From the NCBI GenBank assembly GCA_024811115.1, contig JAKOGH010000467.1, positions 1 through 14,030 of the forward strand: a stretch of 14,030 bases of DNA. Direction: 5' to 3'. The notes beneath the pieces were generated by a model that made no database searches, was not told where the DNA came from, and saw only the letters and a list, made by a program, of their open reading frames with translations. The first letter of the stretch is position 1, and each line of letters opens with the position of its first letter. Origin of the DNA: Terana coerulea (taxonomy: Eukaryota; Basidiomycota; Agaricomycetes; Polyporales; Phanerochaetaceae). Below, one piece after another: positions 11,121 to 14,030 of this stretch. Made by a program: the position numbers and the translations under genes.

Positions 11121-11174
11121 GACTATATACAAGGTTCGGATCGACTGTCATCCAACCTTTGCTCGTATATAGTC
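11121..11174. repeat. Long hairpin (perfect 10-bp outer arms)
   Basis: GACTATATAC (11121-11130) is a perfect inverted match to GTATATAGTC (11165-11174). Inside, AAGGTT (11131-11136) pairs with AACCTT (11154-11159) and GGAT (11138-11141) with ATCC (11150-11153), giving about 20 base pairs with two small bulges around an 8-nt loop. It lies between the divergent DUF6589 and HyuB genes, about 170 bp upstream of the DUF6589 ATG. It could be an element end, a small palindromic transposon remnant, or a regulatory palindrome supplying TATATA on both strands. Confidence 0.6.
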
Positions 11175-11615
11175 GGCAACGGAGACTAGAGAGTAAGCTG
11201 AGAGCTGCCAGTGGTGAAACGCCCATAATCCAGGCCTGTGTTTGAGATCTCGATCGGATCACCGATCATTGATCCGACGGCTGCTGTATCGACTGATCTC
11301 GCCTGTGGCCTGGCTCAGCCAACTGACTCTCCTTCAGTACTCACAGTTTTGGTAGACGGGTGTCAAGGGACAACTTTGCTAGCAAACATGTATGTCCTAT
11401 GATGCAGCTTATTTCCTGAATTTTGTCTGAAGCTCTATGTTTTACGCAGAAACTGCAACTTGAAGCTTGCTCTGAATCCCAACTGGATCCGTTAAAGGTT
11501 TCTGCTACCGGCGAGAATACTTCCAAGAGTCAGGCTAAACGAGCAGAGGCAAGTATACAGTCACTATGGACGCAAGCAAGTGTAACAGTACCAATGTTGC
11601 AATAGAATATCAAAC
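11175..11615. other. Intergenic region upstream of HyuB gene; no HyuA coding seen
   Basis: About 440 bp before the HyuB start. Two frames stay open for a while (plus 11224-11400, and plus 11420-11605 with CSESQLDPLKVSAT), but neither shows the conserved C-terminal end of HyuA, neither has a usable ATG, and they do not splice cleanly into the HyuB exon. An in-frame TAA at 11583-11585 closes the HyuB frame upstream. It probably serves as promoter or is a degenerate remnant. Confidence 0.45.
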
Positions 11616-13894
11616 ATGGGAGATGCGAAGCCAGCCTCCGGAGGTCCTGATCCCATCCTGCTCACGCTCTTCGCAAACCGCTTCATGAGTGTTGCGGAGG
11701 CAATGGGCAGGTCTCTTCAGCAGACTGCAATCTCTACAAATATAAAGGAGCGTCTGGACTTCTCCTGTGCGTTATTTGCGCCGGATGGTGACTTGGTTGC
11801 CAATGCCCCATTCATTCCAATTCATCTGGGCTCGATGAGTTTGTGAGTGGCGATCACACTTGGTCACTGAGCTTGAGTACTAAGATAGTGCGTTTGAATT
11901 ATAGTGCTGTACGGTATCAGATGCAACTTCATGCGAAGGACCTTAAACCAGGCGATGTTCTTATGACCAACTCCCCTCACGCCGGTGGCTCGTAAGCAAT
12001 TCGCGCCGGGGTACGACTATCTTCCAACTCATGCGCGTCCAGCCACCTTCCAGATATTACCATTATCAGCCCCGTCTTCGATGACAACGAGAAGCAAATT
12101 ATTTTCTTCACCGCGTCCAGGGGACACCATGCAGACATCGGTGGGATCTTGCCGGGATCCATGCCCCCGACATCGACCACTATCTTCGAAGAAGGTGCCC
12201 ACATCGTTAGCTTCAAGATCGTGCGGGAAGGCATATTCGACCGGGACGGACTGGTCAAATACATGGTTGACGAACCAGCGAAGTATCCAGGGAGTTCGGG
12301 CTGTAGAAATATCCGGGACGTGGAAAGTGACTTGAAGGCCGTGAGCACCTTCGGTTCCTGCATGTTACCGGATACTCACTACGCTCAATAGCAAATCGCT
12401 GCCAACCACAAAGGCGTTCAGTTGATCAAAGCTAGCAAGTATTGCTTTTCCACGTCATCAGTTCCACAGCTGATCGTGTCATCGCTGCAGTTGTGAACGA
12501 TTATGGCCTAGAGACCGTACAGGAATACATGTACCACATCCGCAACAACGCAGAACAGGCCGTCCGCAGTCTGCTTCGAGACGCCGCTAAACGCGCTGGT
12601 ACCAACGTCCTGGAAGCCGTAGATTACCTTGATGACGGCTCTCCGGTTGGTGAACATCGACGTTGATCCCGACGCACAACTCAAAGGCTCCTCTATTTCA
12701 GATTCAGCTCAAGGTTGAAATAAACGAAGCAGAGGGATCGGCTCACTTGGATTTCATCGGGACAGGGTGCGAGGTCCGAGGGAACCTCAATGCTCCGATA
12801 TCGGTGGTGCATTCGGCCGTCATCTACTGCATGCGTGCGATGTTGGACATGGACATCCCGCTAAATGCGGGCTGCTTGGTTCCTCTGACCAGTTCGTCGA
12901 TGACCTTTTCACTTTCCACTTTTTCCTGTTATTGATTACGACTGTGCAGTCAACCTTCCCGAGGGATCCCTTCTGTCTCCATCAAAGACTGCTGCCGTCT
13001 GCGGGGGCAATGTCCTCACCTCGCAGCGCATCGTCGACGTCGTCCTGAAAGCCTTCCATGCCTGCGCCGCGAGCCAGGGATGCACCAAGTGCGTACTCTG
13101 CTCCTCCCTTTACTCTTCCAACTAACCAATCCGAACAGCAACCTGACGTTCGGTGCTGGCGGCAAGGACGAGCACGGCAACAGCGTCTCGGGCTGGGGCT
13201 ACTATGAGGTGCGCCATCTCCTTTGTGTACATGCGTATCCGCGTCCATGCTGATTCACGCGCACAGACGATTGCAGGCGGCTCGGGCGCAGGGCCGTCCT
13301 GGCACGGCACGTCGGGCGTGCACACGCACATCACGAACACCCGCATCGGCGACGTCGAGATCCTCGAGCGGCGATACCCCGTCATGCTCCACCGCTTTGG
13401 CCTGCGCGAGGGCTCCGGCGGGCGCGGACAGTTCAACGGTGGCGACGGTGTCGTGCGCGACATCGAGTTCACGGAGCCGCTGCAGGTCTCCATTCTGTCC
13501 GAGGTGCGTATTTTATCCACTTCTCTGTACGGCCAAGAGAGACAGACTAATTGGGTGGATGGTGGCGCAGCGCCGCACACGTCAGCCGTATGGCCTGGAA
13601 GGCGGTGAGCCTGGCGCACTAGGCCGCAACACCTGGGTGAAGCAGCCGCGCAAGACCGACGGCGATTTTGCTGAGGACGAGAATACCCCACCAAAGGCGA
13701 GGAAGATCAACATTGGCGGGAAGGCGACGGTCTTTATGGGCAAGGGTGACCGGTTGCTCATTGAGACGCCCGGGGCAGGGGCTTGGGGTCTGAAGGAGGG
13801 CGACGAGGAATGGGAGCACGACCATTCGCATGTCAAGGCTTGGGCTGCCCGAGGCAGTCTCGCAGAGAGGGAGGCCGCTCAGGCTGGGTTCTAG
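11616..13894 (+). CDS. 5-oxoprolinase / hydantoinase B (HyuB) half, 589 aa, HyuA half missing
   Basis: Ten exons: 11616-11842, 11905-11991, 12043-12340, 12392-12434, 12491-12645, 12702-12891, 12950-13088, 13139-13208, 13267-13503, 13571-13894; introns 50-67 nt, all frames join, no stops. The whole length matches the C-terminal HyuB domain of fungal 5-oxoprolinase, the ATP-dependent enzyme that opens 5-oxo-L-proline to glutamate in the gamma-glutamyl cycle: [126 protein letters not shown] and an [12 protein letters not shown] segment. The fungal enzyme is normally one chain of about 1,280-1,300 residues with an N-terminal HyuA half; here the frame is closed by a TAA at 11583 and HyuA is absent from the window. 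ATG 11616 lies exactly at the interdomain linker. Intron 4 has a GC donor. Either a truncated gene or a stand-alone HyuB; catalytic activity alone is doubtful. Confidence 0.9.
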
Positions 13895-14030
13895 TATACT
13901 CCTGAATGAGAAATTGAATACTGTAAGCGGTTCGATGGAATGTACTTGCTATGTAGCATATCATAGCCAATTTGGATAAGGAAACGATACTCACCTTGTA
14001 CTTGCGATGTCCCATGCATTTTCGTTTTCC
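13895..14030 (-). other. 3' flank of HyuB; possible partial exon of a minus-strand gene at the edge
   Basis: Downstream of the HyuB stop is AT-rich UTR-like sequence. On the minus strand, codons MGHRKYK (from 14015) run into a perfect donor AAG|GTGAGT (donor GT at 13993-13994), and a TACATAG acceptor follows 46 nt later. This may be an exon of a gene that starts outside the window, but the evidence is one splice-site pair. Confidence 0.2.

Noticed and set aside
5000..11200. Helitron identity for the helicase locus
   Set aside because: The helicase is RecQ-like, not Pif1-type, there is no Rep/HUH domain, and no CTRR-type end with a short terminal hairpin was found at the right position.
11423..11605. 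60-codon plus frame ahead of HyuB as the end of HyuA
   Set aside because: It has no ATG, does not resemble the HyuA C-terminus, and ends in a stop without a splice route into the HyuB exon.
13223..13894. Long unspliced plus frame (223 codons) overlapping HyuB exons
   Set aside because: Its first half is an out-of-frame shadow of the HyuB exon at 13267-13503; only the last part, in the HyuB frame, is real.

Overview
The window reads as nuclear DNA of a basidiomycete fungus, probably a wood- or litter-decaying Agaricomycete. Protein-coding genes are cut by many 49-67 nt GT-AG introns, there is a secreted CBM1-GH10 xylanase of the white-rot type, a tRNA with a canonical position-37/38 intron, and a protein of the DUF6589 family, which I know only from mushroom-forming fungi. 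Species cannot be named from the sequence.

Layout. 259-452 (-): a tiny two-exon gene for a 44-residue secreted peptide behind a TATA box. 597-1946: no supportable gene. 1947-2043 (+): tRNA-Ile(AAT) with a 23-nt intron. 2463-4205 (-): an intact 11-exon, 400-residue endo-1,4-beta-xylanase that includes a 7-nt micro-exon. 4269-5265: long intergenic stretch with an (AC)n run. 5302-7667 (+): RecQ-like DNA helicase, complete in motifs but broken by two single-base frame changes, both at homopolymer runs. 7664-10951 (-): an intact five-exon, 1022-residue DUF6589 protein. 11121-11174: strong hairpin. 11616-13894 (+): ten-exon, 589-residue HyuB (C-terminal) half of a fungal 5-oxoprolinase whose HyuA half is not in the window.

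The most interesting part is 5302-10951. The helicase and the DUF6589 gene converge and their stop codons overlap (TAG 7665-7667 on +, TAA 7664-7666 on -), so they form a compact tail-to-tail pair. The DUF6589 protein carries conserved-looking acidic positions spaced like a DDE/RNase-H-type transposase core. I infer, but cannot prove here, that this is a two-gene mobile module (helicase plus candidate transposase/nuclease). The adjacent 5-oxoprolinase lacking its 5' half is consistent with rearrangement next to such a module. All exon structures below were derived by hand by requiring frame continuity and protein-family continuity across splice sites.
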